This document shows positions 8,112 through 17,489 of a DNA stretch of 64,000 nt, piece after piece; positions within the stretch are counted from its first letter, which is position 1; every line of letters starts with the position of its first letter. Source of the DNA: Agromyces mediolanus (GTDB lineage: Bacteria > Actinomycetota > Actinomycetes > Actinomycetales > Microbacteriaceae); NCBI RefSeq assembly GCF_023715325.1, contig NZ_JAMBNX010000001.1:186001-250000 (forward strand), given 5' to 3'. The notes under the pieces were generated by a model. That model ran no database searches. It was not told where the DNA came from and worked only from the letters and a program-made list of their open reading frames with translations. The position numbers and the translations under genes are program-made.

Positions 8112-9055
8112 CAGTTGGCTCCCGAGAATTCCTTGCGGCGCTCGACGATGTACCGCGCGAGCATGTTGACGGCGAGGGTAATGACGAAGAGGATCAGACC
8201 CGTCGCGATGAGGATGTTGACGCCGATGTCGTGGGCCTCGGGGAAGTTCAGGGCGATGTTCGCGGCGATCGTGGTCGGGTTCTGCGACTGCAGCACCGCG
8301 AAGCTGATGACCGCGGCGGGCGAGAGCACCATCGCGACGACCATCGTCTCGCCGAGGGCGCGGCCGAGGCCGAGCATCGAGGCCGAGATGATGCCGGGAC
8401 GGCCGAACGGCAGCACCGCGAGCTTGATCATCTCCCAGCGGGTCGCGCCGAGCGCGAGCGCCGCCTCCTCGTGCAGCACGGGCGTCTGCAGGAAGACCTC
8501 GCGGCTGAGGGCGGTGATGATCGGCAGGATCATCACCGCGAGCACGATGGCGACGGTGAGGATCGTGCGGCCGGTGCCCGAGACGGGACCGGCGAAGAGC
8601 GGGAACCAGCCGAACCACTCGGTCAGGCTCGTGTAGAAGGGCTGCACGGCGGGGGCGAGGACGGTGATGCCCCAGAGGCCGAAGACGACCGAGGGCACGG
8701 CAGCCAGCAGGTCGATGACGTAGCCGAGCGCTTGGGCGAGCCGGCGCGGCGCGTAGTGCGAGATGAACAGCGCGATGCCGATCGCGACCGGCACGGCCAT
8801 CAGCAGCGCGAGGGCGGCGGCCCAGATGGTGCCGAAGACGAGGGGGCCGACGTACTGCCAGAAGTTCTCGGCGTCGCCCTTGAAGGCCGTCGGCTCCGCA
8901 GTGAAGGCAGGCAGGGCCTGGGCGACGAGGAAGATCGCCACCGCGGCGAGGGTGACGAGGATGAGGCTGCCGGACACGACGGTCGCGGTGGAGAACACAC
9001 GGTCGCCGGGGCGCTGCTTCGCTTTGATGGCGGGGGCCGCGGGGGCTGTCGTCAT
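8111..9055 (-). CDS. pstC: phosphate ABC transporter permease PstC
   Basis: This 314-residue permease has six predicted membrane segments and the binding-protein-dependent transport motif EAALALGATRWEMIKLAVLPFGRPGI (about 205-230), which contacts PstB. It pairs with PstA to form the phosphate channel. The length is normal. The start ATG at 9055 has AGGA-type Shine-Dalgarno bases (TCCTGG complement) upstream. It lies 102 bases after pstS, and the gap holds a perfect 18-bp hairpin. Confidence 0.95.
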   Translation of the reverse strand: MTTAPAAPAIKAKQRPGDRVFSTATVVSGSLILVTLAAVAIFLVAQALPAFTAEPTAFKGDAENFWQYVGPLVFGTIWAAALALLMAVPVAIGIALFISHYAPRRLAQALGYVIDLLAAVPSVVFGLWGITVLAPAVQPFYTSLTEWFGWFPLFAGPVSGTGRTILTVAIVLAVMILPIITALSREVFLQTPVLHEEAALALGATRWEMIKLAVLPFGRPGIISASMLGLGRALGETMVVAMVLSPAAVISFAVLQSQNPTTIAANIALNFPEAHDIGVNILIATGLILFVITLAVNMLARYIVERRKEFSGAN

Positions 9056-9112
9056 GGCCGGGTTCTTTCCAGGAGGTGGGCCGTCGGGGGAGGCGCCGCG
9101 TGACCGCGGCGA

Positions 9113-9151
9113 GCCGGTCCGGCCGGAGCAGGGTGCTCCGGCCGGACCGGC
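9113..9151 (-). terminator. perfect 18-bp hairpin between pstS and pstC
   Basis: GCCGGTCCGGCCGGAGCA (9113-9130) pairs perfectly with 9134-9151 around a GGG loop. It begins six bases after the pstS stop and lies inside the pst operon. It lacks a U tract. It therefore probably acts as a partial terminator or mRNA-end stabiliser that keeps the binding protein in excess over the permease. Confidence 0.75.
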
Positions 9152-9157
9152 GATCGC

Positions 9158-10249
9158 TTACTTGACCGACTCGAGCGCGGCGGCGACCTTGTCGGCCAGC
9201 TCGCTCGAGAGCGGGGCGGAACCGGCCTGCTCGGCGGCGGTGGCCTGGCCGGCCTCGCTCGCCAGGTAGCCGACGTAGTTCTTCACGAGCTCGCCCTGCT
9301 CGGCGTCCGCGTACTCCTGGCAGACGATCGCGTAGCTCACGAGCACGAGCGGGTAGTGGCTCGGGTCCGTGGTCTTGCGGTCGAGCGCGATGGCGAGGTC
9401 GTTCGCCTCGCGACCCTCGACGAGGGGCGACTCGGCGACGACCGCGGCAGCGGCCTCGGCGGTGTAGCTGACGAACTCGTCGCCGACCTTGATGTTCGCG
9501 ACACCGAGGTCGCCGGCGCGCGAGGCGTCCGCGTAGCCGATGGTGTTCACGCCGTTGGTGACGGCGTCGACGACGCCCGAGGTGCCCTGGGCGCCCTCAC
9601 CGGCCTGGAACGGGAACGTGTCGGCCGGCTTCTGGTCCCAGACCTCCGGGGCGTTCTGGTTCAGGTAGTCCGCGAAGTTCTTCGTGGTGCCCGAGTCGTC
9701 CGAACGGTGCACGGCGGTGATGTTCGAGGCGGGGAGCGTCGCGCCCGGGTTGAGCGAGGCGATCGCCGCGTCGTTCCAGGTGGTGATCTCGCCCTTGAAG
9801 ATCTTCGCGAGGGTGGCCGCGTCGAGGTTCAGCTCGTCGACGCCCTCCACGTTGTAGATCACGGCGATCGGGGAGATGTACACCGGGAGGTCGATGGCCT
9901 TGGTGTCGGGGGCGCACGCAGCGAAGGTGCCGGCGAGCTCGTCGTCGTTCAGGAACGAGTCCGAGCCGGCGAAGTCGACGCCGCCGGCGATGAAGGCCTC
10001 GCGGCCCGCACCCGAGCCCGAGGGGTCGTAGTTGATGGTGACGTCGGGGTTCTCCGTCTGGAAGGCGGCGACCCATGCCTCCTGGGCCGAGCCCTGCGAC
10101 GAGGCGCCCGCAGCGTTGATGGTGCCCGAGAGCGACGAGGCCGACTCCGAGGGAGCGGCCCCGCCGCCCTCGTTCGCGGCACAGGAGCTGAGCGCAACGG
10201 CGGCGACAGCGGCAACGACCGCGGCGCGGCCGAGACGTGAGACGTTCAC
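9158..10249 (-). CDS. pstS: phosphate-binding lipoprotein PstS
   Basis: The 363-residue precursor has a lipoprotein signal with lipobox LSSC at residues 20-23, so the mature protein would be lipid-anchored outside the membrane. Phosphate-contact segments typical of PstS are visible: AAGASSQGS, DPSGSGAGRE and HRSDDSGTT. The GTG at 10249 is used because AGGG (rc of CCCT) lies just upstream and the signal peptide begins there. The much longer open frame upstream is not coding. A three-unit Pho box lies at 10344-10376. It is the first gene of the pst operon. Confidence 0.95.
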   Translation of the reverse strand: MNVSRLGRAAVVAAVAAVALSSCAANEGGGAAPSESASSLSGTINAAGASSQGSAQEAWVAAFQTENPDVTINYDPSGSGAGREAFIAGGVDFAGSDSFLNDDELAGTFAACAPDTKAIDLPVYISPIAVIYNVEGVDELNLDAATLAKIFKGEITTWNDAAIASLNPGATLPASNITAVHRSDDSGTTKNFADYLNQNAPEVWDQKPADTFPFQAGEGAQGTSGVVDAVTNGVNTIGYADASRAGDLGVANIKVGDEFVSYTAEAAAAVVAESPLVEGREANDLAIALDRKTTDPSHYPLVLVSYAIVCQEYADAEQGELVKNYVGYLASEAGQATAAEQAGSAPLSSELADKVAAALESVK

Positions 10250-10343
10250 TGTGTTCCCTTCAGGGGATCGTTTGCAGGTTCCGGGTCGGTGCTCCGGCCC
10301 GATGCTGGTGACGCTAAGCGCCTCGGATGACGAGCATCCGCCC

Positions 10344-10376
10344 CATTGGTGAACGGCAGGTGAACGGGACGTCAAC
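10344..10376 (-). promoter_or_regulatory. Pho box (RegX3-type, three 11-nt direct repeats) upstream of pstS
   Basis: Read on the minus strand, three contiguous 11-nt units occur: GTTGACGTCCC, GTTCACCTGCC and GTTCACCAATG. The GTTCACC core and 11-nt spacing match the actinobacterial Pho-box direct-repeat unit bound by PhoP/RegX3 regulators. The box lies about 95 bases before the pstS start. Confidence 0.85.
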
Positions 10377-10388
10377 GCGCGATGCGGC

Positions 10389-11336
10389 TCAGCCGCGCGG
10401 CGCGTGCGTCTCGATGGCGACGATGCCCGACGATGGGTTCGTCGCCGAGAGGTGGACGACGCTGAACGCGCCGGGTTCGAGCTTCGCGGCATCGCTCGCG
10501 TAGTCGCCGATCGGCGTGCCGGTGGCGAGCGCGAACTCGCGCAGCACGTCCGGGAGCAGCGGCCGGTGCGTGCACAGCACCGCCGGCTTGCCGACGCGGA
10601 CGCGTTTGCCGACGACGCGGCGGATCTCGGCGGTTCCGGCGTCCCAGGCGTCCTGGGAGAGGCCGGCGTCGCGCTTGATCGGCACCCCGGTCGCGGCCGA
10701 GAGCGGGGCGACGGTGGTGACGCAGCGGACGGCGGGGCTCGAGACGATCCGCTTCGGGCCCCAGGCCGCGAGCGTGGCGGCGAGGCCGGCGGCCTGCTGC
10801 ACGCCGCGCTCCGCAAGCGGTCGCGCCTCGTCGGGGCCGTCCCACTCGCTCCGGCCGATCGCCTTCGCGTGCCGGAGCACCGTGAGCGCCACGGTGCCGA
10901 GCACTCCCTGGTCGACGAGCGCCGCGAAGGCATCCAGGATCTCGACGTCCGGCTGGTAGCTGAGGTAGCCGCGCGCGCGTTTGATCGTGACCCACTCGAG
11001 CGCGGCGACCTCGCCGTTCGGCCGGAACGTCGAGCGCTGCACGGCCCGCTCGCCGACCTCCGCGGCCCAGTAGTGCACGACCTTCTCGCGGCCGGAGGGC
11101 AGGGGGTAGCGGGAGATGCCGAGCGGCACGCCGAGCGCGACGCCGAGGCCCGTCTCCTCCGCGATCTCGCGCACCGCGGTCTGCGGCAGGGTCTCGCCAG
11201 GGTCGACCTTGCCCTTCGGGATCGTCACGTCGCCGTAAACGGTGCGGTGGATGACGAGCACGTGCACCCGGCCGTCGATGAGCCGCCAGCACACGGCCCC
11301 CGCCGCGTACACCGCCGTCTGCATGGCCGGGCTCAC
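10389..11336 (-). CDS. mutT1: Nudix hydrolase fused to histidine phosphatase (MutT1-like)
   Basis: The 315-residue protein has two domains. Residues 8-135 hold the Nudix domain with a complete Nudix box (G42...E48...R56-E57-I-A-E-E61-T-G). Residues 150-315 are a histidine phosphatase domain with R155-H156 and a second His in CTHRPLLP. The architecture equals mycobacterial MutT1, which removes 8-oxo-(d)GTP and hydrolyses diadenosine polyphosphates. The GTG at 11336 overlaps the ppk stop (GTGA), so it is translated after ppk. An internal ATG four codons later is a possible alternative start. Confidence 0.85.
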   Translation of the reverse strand: MSPAMQTAVYAAGAVCWRLIDGRVHVLVIHRTVYGDVTIPKGKVDPGETLPQTAVREIAEETGLGVALGVPLGISRYPLPSGREKVVHYWAAEVGERAVQRSTFRPNGEVAALEWVTIKRARGYLSYQPDVEILDAFAALVDQGVLGTVALTVLRHAKAIGRSEWDGPDEARPLAERGVQQAAGLAATLAAWGPKRIVSSPAVRCVTTVAPLSAATGVPIKRDAGLSQDAWDAGTAEIRRVVGKRVRVGKPAVLCTHRPLLPDVLREFALATGTPIGDYASDAAKLEPGAFSVVHLSATNPSSGIVAIETHAPRG

Positions 11337-13504
11337 CGGCGCTTCCCGGGGCGCGGGCGCTGGGCCATCTGCTGCATGAGGCTATTCTGCAGGTCCTCGA
11401 GCGGTCGCCCGTCGGCGTCGAGGGAATGGCGCGTCCACACCCCCTCGCCGTCGAGGTGCCAGGAGCTCGTGCGCTCGTCCATCCCGCGGTCGAACAGGGA
11501 CTCGATCTCGACGAGATGCTCGGGGTCGACCAGCCGCACGAGCGCTTCGACGCGGCGGTCGAGGTTGCGGTGCATCATGTCGGCCGAGCCGATGTACACC
11601 TGCGGGTCGCCGTCGCCGAGGAAGGAGAAGATGCGCGAGTGCTCGAGGTAGCGGCCGAGGATCGAGCGCACCGTGATGTTCTCGCTGAGCCCCGGGATGC
11701 CGGGGCGGAGGCTGCAGATGCCGCGCACCCAGACTTCGACGGGGACGCCGGCGTTCGAGGCCCGGTAGAGCGCGTCGATGATGGCCTCGTCGACCATCGA
11801 GTTCACCTTGATGCGGATCCGGCTCGGTCGCCCCTCCTCGGCCGCGCGGGTCTCGGCCTGGATGAGCTTCAGCAGGCCCTTGCGGAGGTGCAGCGGCGCC
11901 ACGAGCAGGCGCTTGAACTTCTTCTCGATCGCGTAGCCGGAGAGTTCGTTGAAGAGCCGGGTGAGGTCCTTGCCGACCTGGTCGTCGGCGGTGAGCAGCC
12001 CGAGGTCCTCGTAGATGCGGCTCGTCTTGGGGTTGTAGTTGCCCGTGCCGATGTGGCTGTAGTGGCGCAGCCCGCCCTTCTCCTGGCGGATGACGAGCGC
12101 GAGCTTGCAGTGCGTCTTCAGTCCGACGAGGCCGTAGACGACGTGCACGCCGGCCTTCTCGAGCTTGCGCGCCCAGCTGATGTTCGCCTGCTCGTCGAAG
12201 CGCGCCTTGATCTCGACCAGCGCGAGCACCTGCTTGCCGGCCTCGGCGGCGTCGATGAGTGCCTCGACGATGGGGCTGTCGCCGGAGGTGCGGTACAGCG
12301 TCTGCTTGATCGCCAGCACGTCGGGGTCGGCGGCGGCCTGCTCGAGGAAGGCGACGACGCTCGTCGAGAAGGACTCGTAGGGGTGGTGGAGCAGCACGTC
12401 CCGGCGGGCCACGGCCTTGAAGATGTCGGCCGGGCGGTTCGGCTCGCTCGGCTGCAGCTGCGGATGCGTCGTCGGCACGCGGGGCGGATAGTGCAGCTCG
12501 GGCCGGTCGACCCTGGCGAGGTCGAAGAGGCCGCCGAGGTCGAGGGGCGCGGGCAGCCGGTAGACCTCGCGGTCGGTGATGTCGAGCTCGCGCACGAGGA
12601 GGCCGAGGGTGACGTCGTCCATGTCGTCGGTCACCTCGAGCCGGATCGGCGGACCGAAGCGGCGGCGGCGGAGCTCCTTCTCGAGCGCCTGGATGAGATT
12701 CTCGGTCTCGTCCTCCTCGACCTCGACGTCCTCGTTGCGCGTCACGCGGAACACATGGTGCTCCACGATCTCCATGCCGGGGAACAGGTCGCCGAGGTGG
12801 TTCGCGATGAGGTCCTCGAGGGTCAGGTAACGCCCGTCGTCGGTGCGGTCGCCCGTGCCGACGGCGACGAAGCGCGGCAGCATCTGCGGCACCTTCACCC
12901 GGGCGAACTCCTGGCGGCCGGTCTTCGTGTTGCGCACGCGCACCGAGAGGTTCAGCGAGAGCCCGGAGATGTAGGGGAAGGGGTGCGCCGGATCGACGGC
13001 GAGGGGCATCAGCACGGGGAAGATCTGCTGCGAGAAGTATTCGCGCAACCGCGCCCGCTCGTCGTCGGCGAGCTCGGTCCAGCGCACGACGCGGATGCCC
13101 TGCTCGGCGAGGGCTGGGCGGACGAGCTCCTGGTACGCGGCGGCGTGGCGCTCCTGCAGTTCGTGCGCGGCGCGGGAGATGTCGTCGAGCACGTCGACCG
13201 GCGAGCGGCCGACGTTCGTCGGCACCGCGAGCCCGGTGTCGATGCGGCGCTTGAGACCGGCGACGCGCACCATGAAGAACTCGTCGAGGTTCGACGCGAA
13301 GATCGCGAGGAAGTTCGCCCGCTCGAGCACCGGCTGCAACGGATCCTCGGCCAGTTCGAGCACGCGCTGATTGAAGGCGAGCCAGCTGAGCTCGCGATCG
13401 AGGTAGCGCTCCGCGGGCAGCTCGGGGGCGCCCTCGAGGTCGAACGGCTCGAAGTCGTCGTCGAAGTCGCTCGACGTCCGGTCCTCGTCGATCATGTCCG
13501 TCAT
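11333..13504 (-). CDS. ppk: polyphosphate kinase 1
   Basis: A 723-residue PPK1, which transfers the terminal phosphate of ATP onto polyphosphate. Motifs include the N-terminal [16 protein letters not shown] and the phosphorylated-histidine region [11 protein letters not shown] with His465. A second conserved His lies near residue 645 in [14 protein letters not shown]. The length fits actinobacterial PPK1. The N-terminal 20 residues are Asp/Glu-rich. It lies between glnR and mutT1 on the minus strand, forming a likely glnR-ppk-mutT1 operon. A weak Pho-box-like triplet lies just upstream of its start. Confidence 0.95.
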   Translation of the reverse strand: MTDMIDEDRTSSDFDDDFEPFDLEGAPELPAERYLDRELSWLAFNQRVLELAEDPLQPVLERANFLAIFASNLDEFFMVRVAGLKRRIDTGLAVPTNVGRSPVDVLDDISRAAHELQERHAAAYQELVRPALAEQGIRVVRWTELADDERARLREYFSQQIFPVLMPLAVDPAHPFPYISGLSLNLSVRVRNTKTGRQEFARVKVPQMLPRFVAVGTGDRTDDGRYLTLEDLIANHLGDLFPGMEIVEHHVFRVTRNEDVEVEEDETENLIQALEKELRRRRFGPPIRLEVTDDMDDVTLGLLVRELDITDREVYRLPAPLDLGGLFDLARVDRPELHYPPRVPTTHPQLQPSEPNRPADIFKAVARRDVLLHHPYESFSTSVVAFLEQAAADPDVLAIKQTLYRTSGDSPIVEALIDAAEAGKQVLALVEIKARFDEQANISWARKLEKAGVHVVYGLVGLKTHCKLALVIRQEKGGLRHYSHIGTGNYNPKTSRIYEDLGLLTADDQVGKDLTRLFNELSGYAIEKKFKRLLVAPLHLRKGLLKLIQAETRAAEEGRPSRIRIKVNSMVDEAIIDALYRASNAGVPVEVWVRGICSLRPGIPGLSENITVRSILGRYLEHSRIFSFLGDGDPQVYIGSADMMHRNLDRRVEALVRLVDPEHLVEIESLFDRGMDERTSSWHLDGEGVWTRHSLDADGRPLEDLQNSLMQQMAQRPRPGKRR

Positions 13505-13521
13505 CCCGCCATCATGCCACC

Positions 13522-13554
13522 GGGCGGTGACCGGCAGGCATCGAGCGGGTCAAC
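13522..13554 (-). promoter_or_regulatory. weak Pho-box-like triplet upstream of ppk
   Basis: On the minus strand, 11-nt units begin GTTGACC, CGATGCC and GGTCACC. The first and third match the GTTCACC core at six of seven positions, and the middle one is poor. The site overlaps the glnR stop codon and ends 18 bases before ppk. It may be chance. Confidence 0.3.
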
Positions 13555-14242
13555 GCGCAGTGACCTGCTCGCCGGCGGGCTCGTCGTCCTCGTGCACATT
13601 GAAGCGGTAGCCGACGTTCCGCACGGTGCCGATGAGGCTCTCGAGCTCGCCGAGCTTCGCGCGGAGCCGCCGCACATGCACGTCGACGGTGCGGGTGCCC
13701 CCGAAGTAGTCGTACCCCCACACCTCGCTGAGCAGCTGCTCGCGAGTGAAGACGCGCGAGGGGTGCGCCGCGAGGAAGCGGAGCAGCTCGAACTCCTTGT
13801 AGGTGAGGTCGAGCGGACGCCCGTGCACCTTGGCCGAGTAGCTGGCCTCGTCGATGACGACACCCGAAGCCTGGATCTTCTCGTTCGGCAGGGCGTCGCG
13901 GCTGCGGCCGAGGGCGAGCCGGATCCGCGCGTCGAGCTCGGCCGGCCCGGCGCCCTCGAGCACGAGGTCGTCGACGCCCCACTCGGGGGTGACCGCCATC
14001 AGGCCGCCCTCGGTGCAGATGAGGATGAGCGGCACGGACAGGCCGGTCGTGCGCAGGATCTGCGCGAGGGCCTTCGCCCCGGCGAGGTTCGTGCGAGCAT
14101 CGAGGAGGATCAGGTCGCAGTCGGGCGCGTTGACGAGCTGCTCGGGCGAGGCGGGGATCACCCTCGTCCGATGCGCCAGGAGCGCCAGGGCCGGGAGGAC
14201 GTCATCGTCGGCGGCCGGCGACAAGATCAGCAGCTGCGCCAC
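13550..14242 (-). CDS. glnR: GlnR-family winged-helix response regulator
   Basis: A 230-residue OmpR-type regulator. The N-terminal half is an atypical receiver ([19 protein letters not shown], then [10 protein letters not shown] and [15 protein letters not shown]) that matches GlnR, the nitrogen regulator of actinobacteria. The C-terminal half is a winged helix ([28 protein letters not shown], then [18 protein letters not shown]). The GTG at 14242 follows GGAGGG and gives an N terminus like that of mycobacterial GlnR. GlnR usually works without a partner kinase, and none is adjacent here. Its position directly before ppk and the pst genes links nitrogen and phosphate control. Confidence 0.8.
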   Translation of the reverse strand: MAQLLILSPAADDDVLPALALLAHRTRVIPASPEQLVNAPDCDLILLDARTNLAGAKALAQILRTTGLSVPLILICTEGGLMAVTPEWGVDDLVLEGAGPAELDARIRLALGRSRDALPNEKIQASGVVIDEASYSAKVHGRPLDLTYKEFELLRFLAAHPSRVFTREQLLSEVWGYDYFGGTRTVDVHVRRLRAKLGELESLIGTVRNVGYRFNVHEDDEPAGEQVTAR

Positions 14243-14321
14243 GCACACCCTCCAGTAGTAAGGTGCGGTCAATACTACGGGCAACGGCGAGCGGTCGCCG
14301 CGAACGAGGAGACGGAGCGGG

Positions 14322-14642
14322 ATGGACACCAGCGAGGCCGAGGGCGGACGAGTCGGCATCGTCCTGATCTGGCTGATCGCGCTCGCGGGATCGGTGCTCG
14401 TCGTCGCCCTCGCGTACGGCGGTCAGCGGGTGTGGTTCGGCGACACCAGCGCGCTCGGCGTCTACCGGGCGCTCGGCGTCGTGTTCGCGGCATCCGTCCT
14501 CGGTGCGCTGCTCGTCCAGCTCGCCACGCGGCGCCCGGTCGGGTACGTGGCCAGGGCGAGCGCCTCGGTCGGCGGGGCCGCGGTGCTCATCGCACTCGCG
14601 GCCGCGGCCGTCGCGCCCCTCGCCGTCGGCCTCAGCGGGTAG
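14322..14642 (+). CDS. small three-helix membrane protein, unknown function
   Basis: The 106-residue protein has three hydrophobic segments (about 12-34, 48-68 and 78-102) and no charged catalytic motif. It is first in a tight plus-strand group with the 38-residue membrane peptide, nitrobindin and ygfZ. GAGGAGACGGAG precedes the ATG. It is divergent from glnR, so the roughly 80-base gap must hold both promoters. I do not recognise a family. Confidence 0.65.
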   Translation: MDTSEAEGGRVGIVLIWLIALAGSVLVVALAYGGQRVWFGDTSALGVYRALGVVFAASVLGALLVQLATRRPVGYVARASASVGGAAVLIALAAAAVAPLAVGLSG

Positions 14643-14652
14643 ACTTCGAGAC

Positions 14653-14769
14653 ATGGATCAGCTGGTCGCTCTCGAACTCCTCTTCATCGGTCTGCTCGGC
14701 CTCGCGACCGTCACGATCGCGTGGATCTCGGGCGTCGTCGTCTACAAGCTCTTCAAGGGCCAGCGCTAG
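14653..14769 (+). CDS. 38-residue single-span membrane peptide
   Basis: The peptide MDQLVALELLFIGLLGLATV continues with one hydrophobic helix and ends in the basic tail YKLFKGQR. It starts 10 bases after the preceding gene, and the next gene starts 16 bases later. The codon bias is normal for the window and the amino acid make-up is that of a genuine membrane peptide. Function is unknown. Its size means automatic annotation could easily drop it. Confidence 0.65.
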   Translation: MDQLVALELLFIGLLGLATVTIAWISGVVVYKLFKGQR

Positions 14770-14785
14770 GCGCTGCGGCATCGCG

Positions 14786-15394
14786 ATGATCGAGCTGCCA
14801 GTCGGCCTGCCCGCCGAGCTCGTGCCGCTCTCCTGGCTCCTCGGAGTCTGGGAGGGCTCGGGCGTCATCGACTACAAGATCGGCGAGGAGTCGGTCACGC
14901 GCGAGTTCGGTCAGCGCGTCAGCTTCAGCCACGACGGGCTGCCGCACCTGAACTACACTTCCTATACCTGGCTCTTCCCGGCCGAGGAGGGCGGCGAGCC
15001 CACCCCGCTCACGACCGAGACGGGCTACTGGCGCATCGCCCGTCAACGCGGCGAAGGCGACCCGGGCCCGGCGATGCTGCCGGCCTCCGGTGAGTCGGCC
15101 TACACCGACGCCGAGCAGGTCGAGGCGCTCCGCAACGACGAGGGCGGCTTCGACCTCGAGGTGCCGATCGTGCATCCCGACGGCGTCACCGAGCTCTACC
15201 TCGGCCAGGTGAAGGGCCCGCGCATCGACCTCGCGACCGACGCCGTGATCCGCACGAGCGGCGCGAAGCCCTACGCCGCCGCCACCAGGCTGTACGGGCT
15301 CGTCGATGGCCATCTCCTCTGGGCCTGGGACATCGCGGCCCTCGGGCAGGACCTCCGCACCCACGCCTCGGCACGTCTCGCGAAGGCCGACTGA
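14786..15394 (+). CDS. nitrobindin-like heme-binding beta-barrel protein (DUF1794/FABP-like)
   Basis: This 202-residue protein shows the nitrobindin-family opening SWLLGVWEGSGVIDY and a 10-stranded beta-barrel pattern. Family members bind ferric heme and react with NO or peroxynitrite. A His near the C terminus (RTHASARL) fits the usual proximal ligand region, though I cannot prove it. The stop overlaps the ygfZ start (TGATG), so the two are translationally coupled. The start ATG at 14786 is the first one in frame after the small membrane peptide. Confidence 0.8.
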   Translation: MIELPVGLPAELVPLSWLLGVWEGSGVIDYKIGEESVTREFGQRVSFSHDGLPHLNYTSYTWLFPAEEGGEPTPLTTETGYWRIARQRGEGDPGPAMLPASGESAYTDAEQVEALRNDEGGFDLEVPIVHPDGVTELYLGQVKGPRIDLATDAVIRTSGAKPYAAATRLYGLVDGHLLWAWDIAALGQDLRTHASARLAKAD

Positions 15395-16551
15395 TGACCG
15401 ACCCGTTCCTCTCCCTGCCCGGCGCGGTCGTCGCCGAGGGCGTCGACGCCGGAGTGCCCGGCCACTACGGTGAGCCGATGCGCGAGCAGCGCGCGCTCGA
15501 GCGGGGCCAGGCCGTCGTCGACCTCGGCGACCGCGGCATCGTCACCGTCGCCGGCCCCGACCGGCTGAGCTGGCTGCACTCCATGGCCAGCCAGGCGCTC
15601 GACCGCCTCGCACCCGGCGACAGCGCCGAGGCGCTCTTCCTCGACGCCAACGGCCACATCGAGCACGTCGCGCACGTGATCGACGACGGCGAGCGCAGCT
15701 GGCTCGTCGTCGAGGGTGACGAGGCCGCGGCGCTCGCCGCGTTCCTCGACCGCATGCGCTTCATGCTCCGGGTCGAGGTGGCCGACGTGAGTGCCGAGTT
15801 CGCCGTCCTCGCGGCCCTCTCGAGCGAAGCGCTCGACGCCGCCGTCCCCGCCGCCGCTCCGGCCGGTGTCGCGCTCGACTGGCGCGACCCCTGGGCCGCG
15901 GGCAGCCCGGGCGGCCATCGCTACGCGCCCGAGGCCGGCCACCCCGCGGCATCCTGGACCTGGGTGGAGCGCATCGTCCCGCGCGCCGCGCTCGCGGACG
16001 CTGCGGCCGCCGTCGCGGCCGGCCGGGTCGCCGCCGCCGGATCGCTCGCGGCCGAGGCGTTGTGCATCGCCGCCTGGCGCCCGCGCCGGGCGACCGAGGT
16101 CGACGAGAAGGCGATCCCGCACGAACTCGACTGGCTGCGCAGCGCCGTCGACCTCGGCAAGGGCTGCTACAAGGGGCAGGAGACCGTCGCCAAGGTGCTG
16201 AACCTCGGCCGGCCGCCGCGTCGCCTCGTGCTCCTGCACCTCGACGGCAGCGACACGGTCCTGCCGGCCGCCGGCGACGAGGTGGTCGCGCTGAAGGTCC
16301 GACCGGAGCCCGCCGAGGGCGAGGCGCCCGAGCGGCGCCCGGTCGGCCGCATCACCTCGAGCGCGATGCACTACGAGCTCGGCCCGATCGCGCTCGCGGT
16401 GGTGAAGCGTGCGGTGCCGGCCGATCTCGAGCTCATCGTCGAGAGCCACGGCATCGACGTGGCCGCCGCGCAGGTCGAGATCGTGCCGGCCGACGCCCGC
16501 TCCGCCATCGACGTGCCGCGGCTGCCCCGCCTCGGCGTCCGCCGCCCCTAG
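15394..16551 (+). CDS. ygfZ: YgfZ/GcvT-type folate-binding Fe-S cluster maintenance protein
   Basis: The 385-residue protein has the GcvT-like folate-binding fold and the diagnostic YgfZ motif KGCYKGQET near residue 258. YgfZ helps assemble or repair certain iron-sulfur enzymes using tetrahydrofolate. The start shares a base with the nitrobindin stop. It converges on the methyltransferase at 16559 with seven bases between stops. Confidence 0.9.
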   Translation: MTDPFLSLPGAVVAEGVDAGVPGHYGEPMREQRALERGQAVVDLGDRGIVTVAGPDRLSWLHSMASQALDRLAPGDSAEALFLDANGHIEHVAHVIDDGERSWLVVEGDEAAALAAFLDRMRFMLRVEVADVSAEFAVLAALSSEALDAAVPAAAPAGVALDWRDPWAAGSPGGHRYAPEAGHPAASWTWVERIVPRAALADAAAAVAAGRVAAAGSLAAEALCIAAWRPRRATEVDEKAIPHELDWLRSAVDLGKGCYKGQETVAKVLNLGRPPRRLVLLHLDGSDTVLPAAGDEVVALKVRPEPAEGEAPERRPVGRITSSAMHYELGPIALAVVKRAVPADLELIVESHGIDVAAAQVEIVPADARSAIDVPRLPRLGVRRP

Positions 16552-16558
16552 CCGGGCC

Positions 16559-17404
16559 TCAGCCCGGGGGAGCGACCGCGGCCCAGTCCAGCGTGAGTTC
16601 GCCGAGGCGCCAGCGGCGGATGCCGTCCCGCACCGGCCAGCCCTCGTCGCGCAGCCGGCCGGCGACCTCGATCCAGCGCTGCGCCGGGCCGTACACCGAG
16701 AGCGGGGCCGCCTGCGCCCACGCACGGTCGAGGCTCAGGAGGAGCTCGTGCACCCGTTCGCCGGGCACGTTCCGGTGGATGAGCGCCTTCGGCAGCCGTT
16801 CGGCGACGACCGAGGGGCGCTCGAGCTCGCGCAGGCGGAGGCTGATCGTGAACGTCCGCGGCCCCTCGGCCGTGACTCCCGCCCAGCTCGCGATGCGGCC
16901 CAGCTCGTCGCAGGTGCCCTCGACGAGCAGGCCGCCCGGGGCGAGCCGATCGGTCATCCGCGTCCACGCCGCCGCCACCTCTTCCTCGCCGTACTGGCGC
17001 AGCACGTTGAAGGCCCGCACGATCGCGGGCCGCCGCCCGGCGGTGGGCACCTCGAACCCGCCGCGGGCGAACGCGACCGGTGTGTCGACGGCGAAGTGAC
17101 TGCGGCCGGCCCGCAGCTCGGCGAGCTGGGCGTCGGCGGTGCGCACCCGCGCCGGATCGATCTCCAGCCCGAGCACCTCGACGTCGGGCCGGCGGCGACG
17201 GAGCCGGGTCGCGAGCTCGAACGCGGTCACGCCGCTCGCGCCGTAGCCGAGGTCGACCACGAAAGGATCGACGGCGCGACGGAAGGCGGGCTGCTCGGCG
17301 ATCCAGCGATCCACGCGGCGCAGCCGGTTCGTGTTCGTGGTGCCGCGGGTGATCGCGCCCTCCGGGCCGGCCGGGGCGCGACGGGACGGCGGGGGCGGCG
17401 ACAT
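16559..17404 (-). CDS. class I SAM-dependent methyltransferase-like protein
   Basis: A 281-residue protein with a Rossmann-type SAM-binding pattern: motif I FVVDLGYGASGVTAFELA (about 48-65) and motif II VLGLEIDPARV. The rest (LAPGGLLVEGTCDELGR) resembles the post-I region. The substrate is unknown. The first 20 residues are Pro/Arg-rich. The ATG at 17404 has GAGACT six bases upstream, a poor -10 match. It is transcribed alone. Confidence 0.65.
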   Translation of the reverse strand: MSPPPPSRRAPAGPEGAITRGTTNTNRLRRVDRWIAEQPAFRRAVDPFVVDLGYGASGVTAFELATRLRRRRPDVEVLGLEIDPARVRTADAQLAELRAGRSHFAVDTPVAFARGGFEVPTAGRRPAIVRAFNVLRQYGEEEVAAAWTRMTDRLAPGGLLVEGTCDELGRIASWAGVTAEGPRTFTISLRLRELERPSVVAERLPKALIHRNVPGERVHELLLSLDRAWAQAAPLSVYGPAQRWIEVAGRLRDEGWPVRDGIRRWRLGELTLDWAAVAPPG

Positions 17405-17489
17405 GCCTCCAGTCTCGCAGGCGTCCCGCCGTCACCGGATCGAGCGGCCGTCCGCGAGGCTGCGCGCCGCCCGCCGGTAGGCTGGGCAC

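Noticed and set aside
10250-10933. A 228-codon N-terminal extension of pstS
   Set aside because: The lipoprotein signal begins at the GTG at 10249, and the extension overlaps mutT1 and the Pho box.
11426-15394. A 1322-codon plus-strand open frame across ppk and glnR
   Set aside because: Only its last 203 codons (nitrobindin) are real; the rest is antisense to ppk and glnR.
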